From Streptomyces populi (GTDB lineage: Bacteria; Actinomycetota; Actinomycetes; Streptomycetales; Streptomycetaceae): a stretch of DNA of 33,831 nt. The notes under the pieces are model-generated. The model was not told the DNA's origin. It saw nothing but the letters and a program-made list of their open reading frames with translations, and ran no database searches. Positions 16,092-26,400 of this stretch are shown here, piece after piece (positions within the stretch are counted from its first letter, which is position 1; each line of letters starts with the position of its first letter). Made by a program: the position numbers and the translations under genes. Location of the stretch: assembly GCF_002911015.1 (NCBI RefSeq), contig NZ_KZ626929.1, positions 1-33,831 of the forward strand. Direction: 5' to 3'.

Positions 16092-16979
16092 ATGGCGACC
16101 GAGCCGATGAAAGAAGACATCTCGAACATGCCGATATCGAAAGCCGATGAGACGGCGGACGCCCCGCGGACAGCCGATGCCGCGCTGAGAACGGAAGCCG
16201 CACGGACGGCGCAGACGGGGCCGATGGCGGGGAAGAAGAACGTCGTCGTCCTCGGCGTCACGAGCGGGCTGGGCCGGCGGCTCGCCGAGTCGATCCTCGC
16301 CCGCGGCCTGACCCCGGTGGGGCTCATCGGGGAGGCCGGGCACAGCGAGTCGTTGCGGGCCGCCGGGATAGAGCCGCTGGTGATCGCGTCCGAGGCGGAC
16401 AGGACGAGCCCGGCGGCGCTACGGGCGATGGGCGAGTGCGGCGGGATCGCCGTGGCCACCGGGACCGGCTGGGGCCCGGACGCCACGGACACCTCGTCCA
16501 CCTCGCTCGTAGGGGAGTTGATGGGGGTCGCGCAGTTGGTCGGCATCCGGCGCTTCGTCCTGGTCAGCGCGTATCTGCCGGACGACGAGCTGCACACCAG
16601 GCTCGGTGACGAGCTGGAGTCGTACCTCGCGGAGAAGCGGGACGTGGAGCGGAAGCTGGCCGGACACGACCTGGACTGGTGCGTGGTGCGTCCGGGGAAG
16701 CTCGACAACTCCCCGGCCACCGGCCTGGTCACGGTACGCGGCGGCGCCGACCCGCAGCCCGAGGGCACGGTCTCCAGGACGGATCTCGCCGAGACGATCT
16801 GCGAGGCGCTGTTCGCGCCGGAGCCGGTGCGCGGCGTGCTGGCCGTCTCGGCGGGCGCGCAGCCCATCCGGGCCGCTCTCGACTCGGTCCCGCAGGCGAC
16901 CGTACAGCCGGCATGGTGGCATGCCGAAGAGCGTGCCGGGGGAGCCGCCAAGAGGCGTGCGGACTCACCGGCTTCCTGA
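16092..16979 (+). CDS. NAD(P)-binding SDR/NmrA-like protein
   Basis: The 295-residue product has an atypical short-chain-dehydrogenase fold. The dinucleotide loop is VVVLGVTSGLGRRLAE (about 51-66), followed by FVLVSAYLPDD and a lysine-bearing helix ending in DWCVVRPGKLDNSPATG, the usual order in NAD(P)H-binding NmrA-like proteins. The classical Tyr-x-x-x-Lys pair is not obvious, so it may be a reductase, an isomerase or a redox-sensing protein. It begins ten bases after the LAL regulator stop and probably shares its transcript. Residues 1-44 are polar and low in complexity (ISKADETADAPRTADAA). An internal ATG at 16224 (MAGKKNVVVLG) follows GGGG and starts exactly at the fold, so it is a real alternative start. 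A strong hairpin terminates the pair. Confidence 0.8.
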   Translation: MATEPMKEDISNMPISKADETADAPRTADAALRTEAARTAQTGPMAGKKNVVVLGVTSGLGRRLAESILARGLTPVGLIGEAGHSESLRAAGIEPLVIASEADRTSPAALRAMGECGGIAVATGTGWGPDATDTSSTSLVGELMGVAQLVGIRRFVLVSAYLPDDELHTRLGDELESYLAEKRDVERKLAGHDLDWCVVRPGKLDNSPATGLVTVRGGADPQPEGTVSRTDLAETICEALFAPEPVRGVLAVSAGAQPIRAALDSVPQATVQPAWWHAEERAGGAAKRRADSPAS

Positions 16980-17029
16980 ATCCTGAATTCTGATGTCCCC
17001 TTCGGATCCGTATCCCTTCCGGTCCCCTC

Positions 17030-17045
17030 CGGATCTGTAGATCCG
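17030..17045. promoter_or_regulatory. 16-bp near-perfect palindrome upstream of the PKS genes
   Basis: CGGATCT and AGATCCG face each other around a GT pair. It lies between the SDR gene and its terminator, about 370 bases before PKS1. Its compact two-fold symmetry is like an operator half-site pair, but position before the terminator argues that it may only add to the 3' hairpin structure of the upstream transcript. Confidence 0.35.
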
Positions 17046-17094
17046 TGGTGCGTGGAGCCATTGATCCACGGTTCCCTGGGGACGACTGAACCGC

Positions 17095-17133
17095 GCCGGG
17101 CGCGGGCCGCGATCGCCGCTGCCCGCGCCCGGC
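17095..17133 (+). terminator. Strong hairpin terminator after the regulator-SDR unit
   Basis: A perfect 13-bp stem (GCCGGGCGCGGGC at 17095-17107 with GCCCGCGCCCGGC at 17121-17133) closes a 13-base loop and is followed by TCTTGCAT. It lies 116 bases after the SDR stop. It should separate the regulator transcript from the PKS transcript, so PKS1 needs its own promoter between here and 17417. Confidence 0.75.
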
Positions 17134-17416
17134 TCTTGCATGCCGTGCCCGCGCGTCCGGCGCTGCCGCATCCCCCCTGGTCGAACCCCGACCGAAGGCC
17201 ATGCCGGGTGTTTTAGGGGGGTGCCTGAGTAGGGGGCGCCGCTGTTTCCGTGCTTGGATCGAAGAAATCCGATTCGGCACGGCCGCCGCAGTCCGCGCCG
17301 CATTGAGAGCCGAGACGAAGACCGCCGGATTCGATCCGGTCGGCGGGCTCGTGCAGTTCATTCGATGCCGGGTTCGCGAAGCCAGCGAACCCGCCGTACG
17401 CCGATGGGCCAGGAAC
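17134..17416 (+). promoter_or_regulatory. PKS1 promoter and leader region with repeats and palindromes
   Basis: This 283-base stretch must hold the PKS1 promoter. It contains a G-rich direct repeat (TAGGGGGG at 17214-17221 and TAGGGGG at 17230-17236, 16 bases apart), which could be a pair of activator half-sites. It also has a 15-base hairpin (CCGGAT, TCG, ATCCGG at 17325-17339) and a larger inverted repeat listed separately. The frame of PKS1 is open through here but the translation is not PKS-like. Assignment to the LAL regulator is inference. Confidence 0.45.
17369..17393. promoter_or_regulatory. Perfect 9-bp inverted repeat just upstream of PKS1
   Basis: CGGGTTCGC (17369-17377) and GCGAACCCG (17385-17393) flank a 7-base spacer, ending 23 bases before the PKS1 ATG. 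It could be an operator or an RNA hairpin in the leader that influences translation of the first PKS gene. Confidence 0.5.
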
Positions 17417-20400
17417 ATGACTGACGAACAGCAGCTCGTCGAGTACCTGCGGAAGGTGACCGCCGACCTGCAACGTACGCGATCCCGGCTGCGCGACGCG
17501 GAGGCCGCGGCCCGCGAGCCGATCGCGATCGTCGGCATGAGCTGCCGCTACCCGGGCGGGGTGACCTCGCCCGAGGAGCTGTGGGAGCTGGTGGCCGAGG
17601 GACGCGACGCGATCACCGGCTTCCCGACGGACCGGGGCTGGGACGTCGCAGGCATCTACGACCCCGACCCCGACGCGACCGGCCGTTCGTATACGCGCGA
17701 GGGCGGATTCCTCGGCGACATCGACCTGTTCGACGCCGACTTCTTCGGGCTCAGCCCCCGCGAGGCCTTCTCCATGGACCCCCAACAGCGGCTGCTGCTG
17801 GAGACGACCTGGCGGGCGTTGGAGGACGCGGGCATTCCCCCGGCGACCCTGCGCGGCAGCCGGACGGGCGTGTTCACCGGTGTCATGCACCACGACTACG
17901 GCGGCCGGTTCGCCACGGCCGCGCCCGACGGATACGAGGGCTACATCCACTCGGGCAGCGCGGGCAGCATGGCCGTCGGCCGGGTCTCGTACCTGTACGG
18001 GTTCGAAGGCCCCGCGGTCACGGTCGACACCGCCTGCTCCTCCTCGCTGGTCTCGCTGCACCTGGCCGCGCAGGCGCTGCGCAGCGGCGAGTGCGATCTC
18101 GCGCTGGCCGGCGGCGTCGCGGTGATGTCCAGCCCCCTGTTCTTCATCGAGTACAGCCGCCAGCGGGTCGTCTCCACCGACGGGCGCTGCCGCTCCTTCG
18201 CCGACGACGGCGATGGCACCGGATGGTCGGAGGGCGTGGGCGTCCTGGCCCTGGAGCGGCTGTCGGACGCCCGGCGGCTGGGCCACCGTGTGCTGGCCGT
18301 GGTGCGTGGGTCCGCGGTGAACCAGGACGGTGCGTCCAACGGCCTGACCGCACCGAGCGGCCCGGCTCAGCAGCGCCTCATCGAGACGGCCCTGAGCAGC
18401 GCAGGGCTCTCGGCCGACGAGGTCGACGTCGTCGAGGCGCACGGCACCGGCACCCGGCTCGGCGACCCCATCGAGGCACAGGCGCTGATGGCGACCTACG
18501 GGCGCAGCCGCCGGGCGGGCCGCCCGCTCTACCTCGGCTCGCTCAAGTCGAATCTCGGGCACACGCAGGCGGCGGCCGGTGTCGCGGGCGTCATCAAGAT
18601 GGTGCAGGCGATGCGCCACGGCGTCATGCCGAGCAGCCTGTACGCGGAGAACCCCACGACCGAGGTGGACTGGTCGGCGGGAACGGTGCGGCTGCTCGCG
18701 CAGGCCCGGGAATGGGACGCCCCGGCGGGCCCGCGCCGGGCGGGCATCTCGTCGTTCGGCATGAGCGGCACCAACGCACACGTGATCCTCGAGGAGTTCG
18801 TGTCCGAGGACGCGGGTGCGACCGCGGACGCGCAGCGGCTCGCGGGCCAGGGTTCTGCCGCGAACACCCGGCGGTCCGTGGATCAGGACTCCGCCGCGAA
18901 CGGCCAGGACTGGGCGCGCGTCGCCGTCCCGGTGGTGGTCTCCGGCAAGACGCCCGAAGCAGCCCGGGCCCAGGCGACCGCGCTGCGCGACCACTTGGCG
19001 GTCCACCCCGGGCTGCCGCTCGTGGACGCCGCCCGCAACCTCGTGGACCACAGGTCGCTGTTCGCCCACCGCGTCGCGGTCGCCGGGGACCGCGCGGGCC
19101 TGCTCGCCGGGCTCGCCGGCACCGTCCCGGTCAAGGCGGGCGCCGGACGGGTCGCCGCGCTGTTCACCGGGCAGGGTGCGCAGCGGCCCGGCATGGGCCG
19201 CGAACTCGACGCGCACTTCCCGGCCTTCGCCGCCGCGCTCGACGAGGTGTGCGCCTGCGTCGACCCGCTGCTCGGGCGCGGCCTGCGAGAGGTGATGTGG
19301 GAGTCCGACGCACAGACCGTCGCCCGCACCGAGTTCGCGCAACCCGCCCTGTTCGCCTTCGAATTCGCTCTGGCACGTCTGTGGCAGTCCTGGGGCGTGT
19401 CCTTCACCGCCCTCGCCGGCCACTCCGTCGGGGAGATCGCCGCCGCGGTCGTCGCCGAGGTGCTCACCCTTCAGGACGCCGCCCGACTCGTCGTGGCCCG
19501 AGGCAGGTTGATGCAGGCGCTGCCCGAGGGCGGGGCGATGCTCGCGATCGCGGCGAGCGAGACGGAGGTGGCCGAAACGCTGGCCACGGTCACGGACGGT
19601 GCGCACGCGGCCGACGGCGCGGTGGGCATCGCCGCCGTCAACGGGCCCGATGCCGTCGTCGTCTCGGGTGCGCTCGACGCCGTGGAGCGCGTGGGCGAGA
19701 TCTGGCGCGGTCGCGGACGCCGTACGACGCGCCTGCGTGTCAGCCACGCGTTCCACTCCGCGCTGATGGAGCCCATGCTCGACGACTTCGCCGAGGTCGT
19801 CAGGGGCCTGACCTTCAGCATGCCGAAGACTGCGATCGCGGCCTCGGCGGCGAGCGACCACCCCTTCCACAGCGCGGACTACTGGATCGACCACGCCCGC
19901 AACGCGGTCCGTTTCCACGACGCGGTCCGCGGCCTCGCCGCCGCCGACGTCCTCGTGGAGATCGGCCCGGACGCCGTCCTCGCACCGATGGTGGGTGCTG
20001 CGCGGGCCCACGGCGACGACGGGCGTACCGTCCTCGCCAGCACCCGGCGCGACCGGTCCGAGACGCACACCGTCCTCACCGCCCTCGCCCAGGCCTACGC
20101 ACACGGCGTGCGCGTCGACTGGGCGGCGCTGCTGCCCGCCGCGCCCCTCGTCGACCTGCCTCCGTACGCGTTCCAACGCCAGAGCTACTGGCTCGCGCCG
20201 CCCCGGGCGACCGCCGGTGCCGGGACCGACGCGCTCGCGCACCCGCTGCTGTCCGGCGCGGTGGAACTGCCCGGCCCCGGCGGCCTGGTGCTCACCGGGC
20301 ACATCTCGCCGTCCGCCGACCCGTGGCTCGCGGACCACGCGATAGCCGGCAGCGTCCTGTTCCCCGGCGCGGGCTTCGTCGAACTGGCTGCACAGGCCGC

Positions 20401-23400
20401 CCGGCAGGCGGGCCGCCGTGAGATCTCCGAACTCGTCATCCAGGCCCCGCTGGTGCCGGGCGACGGCGGCGCGGACGTTCAGGTCTGGGTCGGCCCGTCG
20501 GAAGGGACGGCCGGTCGTGAGCTGACGATTCGCGCGCGGCAGGCGACGGGCCAGGTGCCAGGGCAGTGGACGGTGCACGTCACCGGGACACTCACGGAGC
20601 CCCTGCCGGAACGACACGAACCTCACGATCCCGAACACGGCGACGTCGACTGGGCCGTGGGCGCGTGGCCGCCCGCCGGGGCGGAACCCGTACAGGTCGA
20701 GGACCTGTACGCGGATCTGGCCGACCGCGGCTACGGCTACGGCCCCGCCTTCCGCGGCCTGTGTGACGTATGGCGGGCGGGCGACGACCTGTTCGCCGAG
20801 GTCGCGCTGCCCGACGGCCAGTACGACGGGCGCTTCGGCATCCACCCGGCGCTGCTCGACGCCGCACTGCACCCGCTCGCCCTGACCGGGGACGAGAGCC
20901 GGCGGATCCGGCTGCCGTTCGCCTTCAACGGTGCCACCGTGTGGCCGTCGCAGGGCTCGGCCACCGCGGACGGCGCCCCGATACGGGTCCGGCTGCGCAC
21001 CGCGGGGGACAGCGCGCGGCTGGACGCGGTGACGAGCGACGGAGAGCCGGTCGTCACCGTCCGCGAGCTGGTGCTCCGCGAGGCGGACCCGGCCCGGTTG
21101 TCGGCGCAGGCCGACGCCGCCCTCGACCGGCTGCGGTACGAGGTGACATGGCAGCCTGCCGGCCTCGCGCCGCGTACCGTCCCCGTGCCGGGCACCTGGC
21201 TGGTCGTCCCGCCCGCGGCGGCGGACGGCGCGTCGGACATCCCTGCGTGGGTGGGCGAACTCGTCGAGCACACCGTGACCGTCCCGCCGCACGAGGCCGC
21301 GGACCGCGCCACGCTCGCGTCCGCCCTGTCCGATCAGTCGGCCGACGCGATCGCCGACGGCTTCGCGGGCGTGCTGTGCTTGGCGGACCGCCCCGAGACC
21401 CTGCTGACCGCGCTCCAGGCGCTCACCGACGCCCGCGTGACCGCCAAGGTGTGGTGCCTGACCCGGGACAGCGGCACCGACCCGGACGCCGCGGCGGTCT
21501 GGGGAGCCGGCCGCGCCGCCGCCCTCGAACTGCCCGACACCTGGGGCGGCTTGATCGACCTGCCTGCCGACGGCGCCGAACCGCCCCTCGGACAGTTGGC
21601 CGCCCTGCTCGCCGGGGACACCCGGGAGGACCAGGTGCGTGTGGCGGGCGACGGGCTCGAGGTACGACGCGTCGTCAGGTCCGCACCGGACAACGACCCG
21701 GCGCCGAACCAGGACCTGACGCGCTGGCGGCCCTCCGGCACGGTGCTGATCACCGGAGGCACGGGGGCGCTCGGCGGGCACGTCGCCCGCTGGGTCGCGG
21801 GACTGGCGGCCGGGTCCGCAACGCAACAGGTCCCGGACGGATGCTCGTTGCTGCTGGTCTCCCGCCGCGGCCCCGAAGCGCCCGGCGCCGCGGAGTTGCT
21901 GGAGGAGCTGTCCGCCACCGGTGTCCCGGTGCGCGTCGTCGCCGCCGACACCGCCGACCGCGCCGCGATGGCCGCTGTCGTCCAGGAGGCCGCGGCCTCG
22001 GGCACGCCGATCCGCGCCGTCTTCCACGCCGCGGGCATCGCGCACGAGGCGCCGCTGCTGGAGACGGATGCGGACGACTTCCGCGCCGTGCTCGACGGGA
22101 AGACGCGCGGCGCCCTCGTCCTCGACGACGTGCTAGCCGACGCCGGCCTCGATGCCTTCGTCCTCTTCTCCTCCGTATCCGGAATCTGGGGCGCCGCCGG
22201 GCAGGCCGGGTACGGCGCCGGCAACGCCGCACTGGACGCGCTCGCCGCGCGCCGCCGTGCCCAGGGCCGCGCCGCGACGTCGCTCGCCTTCGGACCGTGG
22301 GCGGGCGGCGGCATGGTGGACGCGACCCGGGAACAGCGGTTCCGCCGCAGCGGCCTGATCCCGCTGCCCGCGGCCGACGCCGTGACCGCGCTGGCCCGCT
22401 CGGTCGCGCTCGGCACCGACTGCGTCCTCGCGGACGTCGCCTGGTCGCGGTTCCTGCCGCTGTTCACCGCCGTCCGTCCGGCCCCGCTGTTCACCGACCT
22501 CGTACGGGCCCGCGGCGCGGCATCGTCCGGTGCCGCGCCCCGCGCCACCGCAGGGGCGGACCCCACGCGGTCCGCCTACCGGGGCAAGGATCTCCTCGAC
22601 CTCGTGCGCGCCGAGGTCGCCGCGGCGGTCGGCCACGCCGACGCGGGCCGGATCGACGCCGATCGCCCGCTCGGCGAGCTGGGCTTCGACTCGCTCATGT
22701 CGGTGCAACTGCGCAACCGGCTTTCCGCCGAGACCGGCGTCCAGCTGCCCGCGACGCTCGTCTTCGACCACCCGACGTCGGCCGCGCTCGCCCGCCACCT
22801 GGAAACACGGCTCGCACCGCCGACGGGGAACGGCGACACCGTAACGCCCGACAGGAAGCCCGACTTCACCACCGGCAGGACCGGCGGGACGGAGCGGGAC
22901 GAGCCCATCGCGATCGTCGGCATGGCCTGCCGCTACCCCGGCGGCGTCAGCACGCCCGACGACCTGTGGCGGCTGCTGGCCGAGGGCCGTGACGCCATCG
23001 CACCCTTCCCCGCCGACCGTGGCTGGGACCTGACGCGCATCTACAGCCCCGACCCCACCGCGACCGGCACCACGTACGCGCGCGGCGGCGGATTCCTCGA
23101 CGACCCCGCCGGGTTCGACGCCGCCTTCTTCGGCATCCCTCCCCGCGAGGCGCTGGCGATGGACCCGCAGCAGCGGCTCCTGCTGGAGGCCGCCTGGGAG
23201 AGCGTCGAGCACGCCGGGATCGACCCGAAGACGCTGCGCGGAAGCCGCACCGGTGTGTTCGCGGGCGTCATGTACAACGACTACTTCAGCAGGCTGAACG
23301 GCACCCCGGAGAGCCTCGAAGGCATCATCGGGATCGCCAACAGCAACAGCGTGATGTCCGGCCGGGTCTCCTATCTGCTCGGTCTCGAAGGCCCCGCGGT

Positions 23401-26400
23401 CACCCTGGACACCGCCTGCTCGTCCTCCCTCGTCGCCCTGCACCTGGCCTGCCAGGCACTGCGCGCGGGCGAATGCGATCTCGCCCTCGCGGGCGGGGCG
23501 ACCGTGATGGCCTCGCCGCACCTCTTCGTCGAGTTCGCCCGCCAGGGCGGCCTGGCCGCGGACGGCCGCTGCAAGTCGTTCTCCGACGACGCGGACGGCA
23601 CCGGCTGGGCCGAGGGCGTGGGCGTGCTCGCGGTGGAACGGCTCTCCGACGCACGGCGCCTCGGGCACGACGTGCTGGCCGTGGTGCGCGGCTCCGCGGT
23701 GAACCAGGACGGCGCGTCCAACGGTCTGACCGCGCCGAACGGGCCGGCCCAGCAGCGCGTCATCCAGGCCGCGCTGGAGCAGGCGCGCGTCGCCGCCGCC
23801 GACGTCGATGCGGTCGAGGCGCACGGCACCGGCACCCGGCTCGGCGACCCGATCGAGGCGCAGGCGGTGCTCGCCGAGTACGGCGCGCGGCGTCCGGCGG
23901 GCCGCCCGGTGTACCTCGGCTCGCTCAAGTCGAACATCGGCCATGCCCAGGCGGCGGCGGGTGTCGGCGGCGTGATCAAGATGGTGCAGGCGCTGCGCCA
24001 CGAGCTGCTGCCCAGGACCCTGCACGCCGAGAAGCCCTCCGGCGACGTGGACTGGTCGGCGGGCGCGCTGGAGCTGCTGACGGAGGAACGGCACTGGCCG
24101 CGCACGGAGCGTCCCCGGCTGGCGGCGGTGTCGTCGTTCGGCATCAGCGGCACGAACGCGCACGTGGTCCTGGAAGAGGGCGACGCGCGGCACGTGCCGC
24201 AGAGCCCTGAGGCCGGTACGGACGACGACGCCCCCGTCGCCGTCGCGATCCCGGTCAACGCCCGCACGCGGGACGGTCTGTACGCACAGGCCCGAGCCCT
24301 GCACGGCCACCTGGTCGCCAACCCCGGACTCGGTCTGCGGGACGTGGCGTATTCGCTGGCCGTCACGCGCAGCGACTTCGACCACCGCGCCGTGGTCGTC
24401 GCGGAGGACCGCGACAGCCTGCTCGGTGCGCTCGCGGCGCTCGGCGACCCGGACGCGGTGCACCCGGCCGAGGTGGTCACCGGCCCCGAGGCCGGCACCA
24501 CGGGCGGCACACGGGCCGCGGCGCTGTTTTCCGGCCAGGGAGCACAGCGGCCCGGGATGGGGCGTGAACTCGCCGAGCACTTCCCGGTGTTCGCCGCCGC
24601 CCTGGACGAGATCTGCGACGTGATCGACCCGCTGCTCGGACGTCCGCTGCGGGACGTGCTGTGGCAGGAGCCCGCGGAGGTGCTGGAGCGCACCGAGTTC
24701 GCGCAGCCCGCCCTGTTCGCCTTCGAACTCGCCATGGCGCGACTGTGGATGTCGTGGGGCATCGAGTTCTCGGCCCTCGCCGGGCACTCCGTCGGGGAGA
24801 TCGCGGCGGCCGTGGTCGCCGGGGTGCTGTCCGCCGAGGACGCCGCCCGGCTCGTGGTCGCCCGCGGACGGCTGATGCAGGCGCTGCCCGAGGGCGGCGC
24901 GATGGTCGCGATCCAGGCGACCGACGACGAGGTCGCCGCGAGCCTCGCCTGCCTCGTGGACACCTCGGAAGCCGAGATCGCGGCGGTGAACGGGCCTTCC
25001 GCGGTCGTCGTCTCGGGCGCCGAGGACGCGGTCACGCGCATCGCGGAGCACTGGCGCGGCGAGGGCCGCAGGACGACCCGGCTGCGGGTGAGCCACGCGT
25101 TCCACTCCCCGCTGATGGAGCCGATGCTCGATCAGTTCGCCGCCGTGGTCGACGGCCTCACCTTCCACCCGGCCGAGATCCCGGTCAGCCCGGCCGCGGA
25201 CACCACGCACGCCTTCGACACCCCCGAGTACTGGATCGAGCACGCGCGGCGCGCGGTGCGCTTCGCCGACGCGGTGCGCGGCCTGCCGGACGCGGACGTG
25301 CTGATCGAGATCGGCCCTGACGCCGCCCTGACGCCGCTGTTCGAGGGGACTCGGCCCGTCGCGGCCTCCTCCCGGCGCGGCCGACCGGAGGCGGCGACCG
25401 TGCTGACCGCGCTGAGCCGGACGTACGTCAACGGCGTGTCGGTCGACTGGACCGCGCTCACGCCCGGCGCCCGGCGCGTTGCGCTGCCGACGTACGCCTT
25501 CCGGCACCGGCGCTACTGGCTGGACGCCACACCGGGGACGGCGGACGTTCCGGCCGCGGCGGACGGCACGCACAGCGCGGAGGACACGGCGTTCTGGCAG
25601 GTCGTCGAGGAGCAGAACCTCGACGGCCTGGCCCGCACGCTCGGCCTCGGAGCCGACGCGCCGCTGAGCGCCGTACTGCCCGCGCTCGGCGACTGGCGGC
25701 GCGGACAGGACATGATCGCCAGAACCGACGGGTGGCGCTACCACGTCACCTGGGAACGTCTTCCGGACGCCGCGCCCCCGGCGGCGGCACTTGACGGCAC
25801 CTGGCTCATCGTCGCCCCCGAATCCGACGCCGACACCGCCGAGGACGGCGCGTCGGCCGCGCTCACCGACGCCGTCACGGCCGCACTGGTCGGAGCGGGC
25901 GCGACGACCCGCCTCCTGACGGTCGACGTGGCGACCGCCGATCGGGCGACCCTGGCGAAGGAACTCGCCCGGGAACTGGACCGGACCCCGGCGTCGGACG
26001 AGCGGTTCGCCGGCGTGCTCGCCCTGCCCTGGCCGAGCGGTGAGACCGCGCGCCGCGACGGCGTGTCGGCCGCCGCGGACGCCACCCTGCTGCTCGTACA
26101 GGCCCTGCTCGACACGGGCCGCACGGACCCGCCGCTGTGGACCCTGACCCGTGGCGCGGTGCGGGCGCTGGAGAGTGACGCGGCGCCGGACCCGTGGCAG
26201 GCCCAGGTCTGGGGCCTCGGCCGGGTCGTCGGACTCGAACACCCCGGACTCTGGGGCGGGTTGATCGACCTCGCGGCGAGCACGGACGACGATCCCCTCG
26301 GCTGCGGCGGGCTCGCCCGGCTGGCCGCCGTCCTCGCCGGGCAATCCGGCGGCGACGACCAGCTCGCGCTGCGGGCCGACAGCGTCCACGCCCGGCGCCT

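Noticed and set aside
14156..16951. Long antisense frame opposite the LAL regulator and SDR
   Set aside because: Shadow of two genes with clear domains on the plus strand; composition is Arg/Ala/Ser-rich.
17201..17416. N-terminal extension of PKS1
   Set aside because: The 72 extra codons have no docking or PKS character, and the region contains hairpins and likely promoter elements. The docking helix begins at the ATG at 17417.
17213..22045. Long antisense frame opposite PKS1 module 1
   Set aside because: Same GC-frame shadow effect; no recognisable motif and biased composition.
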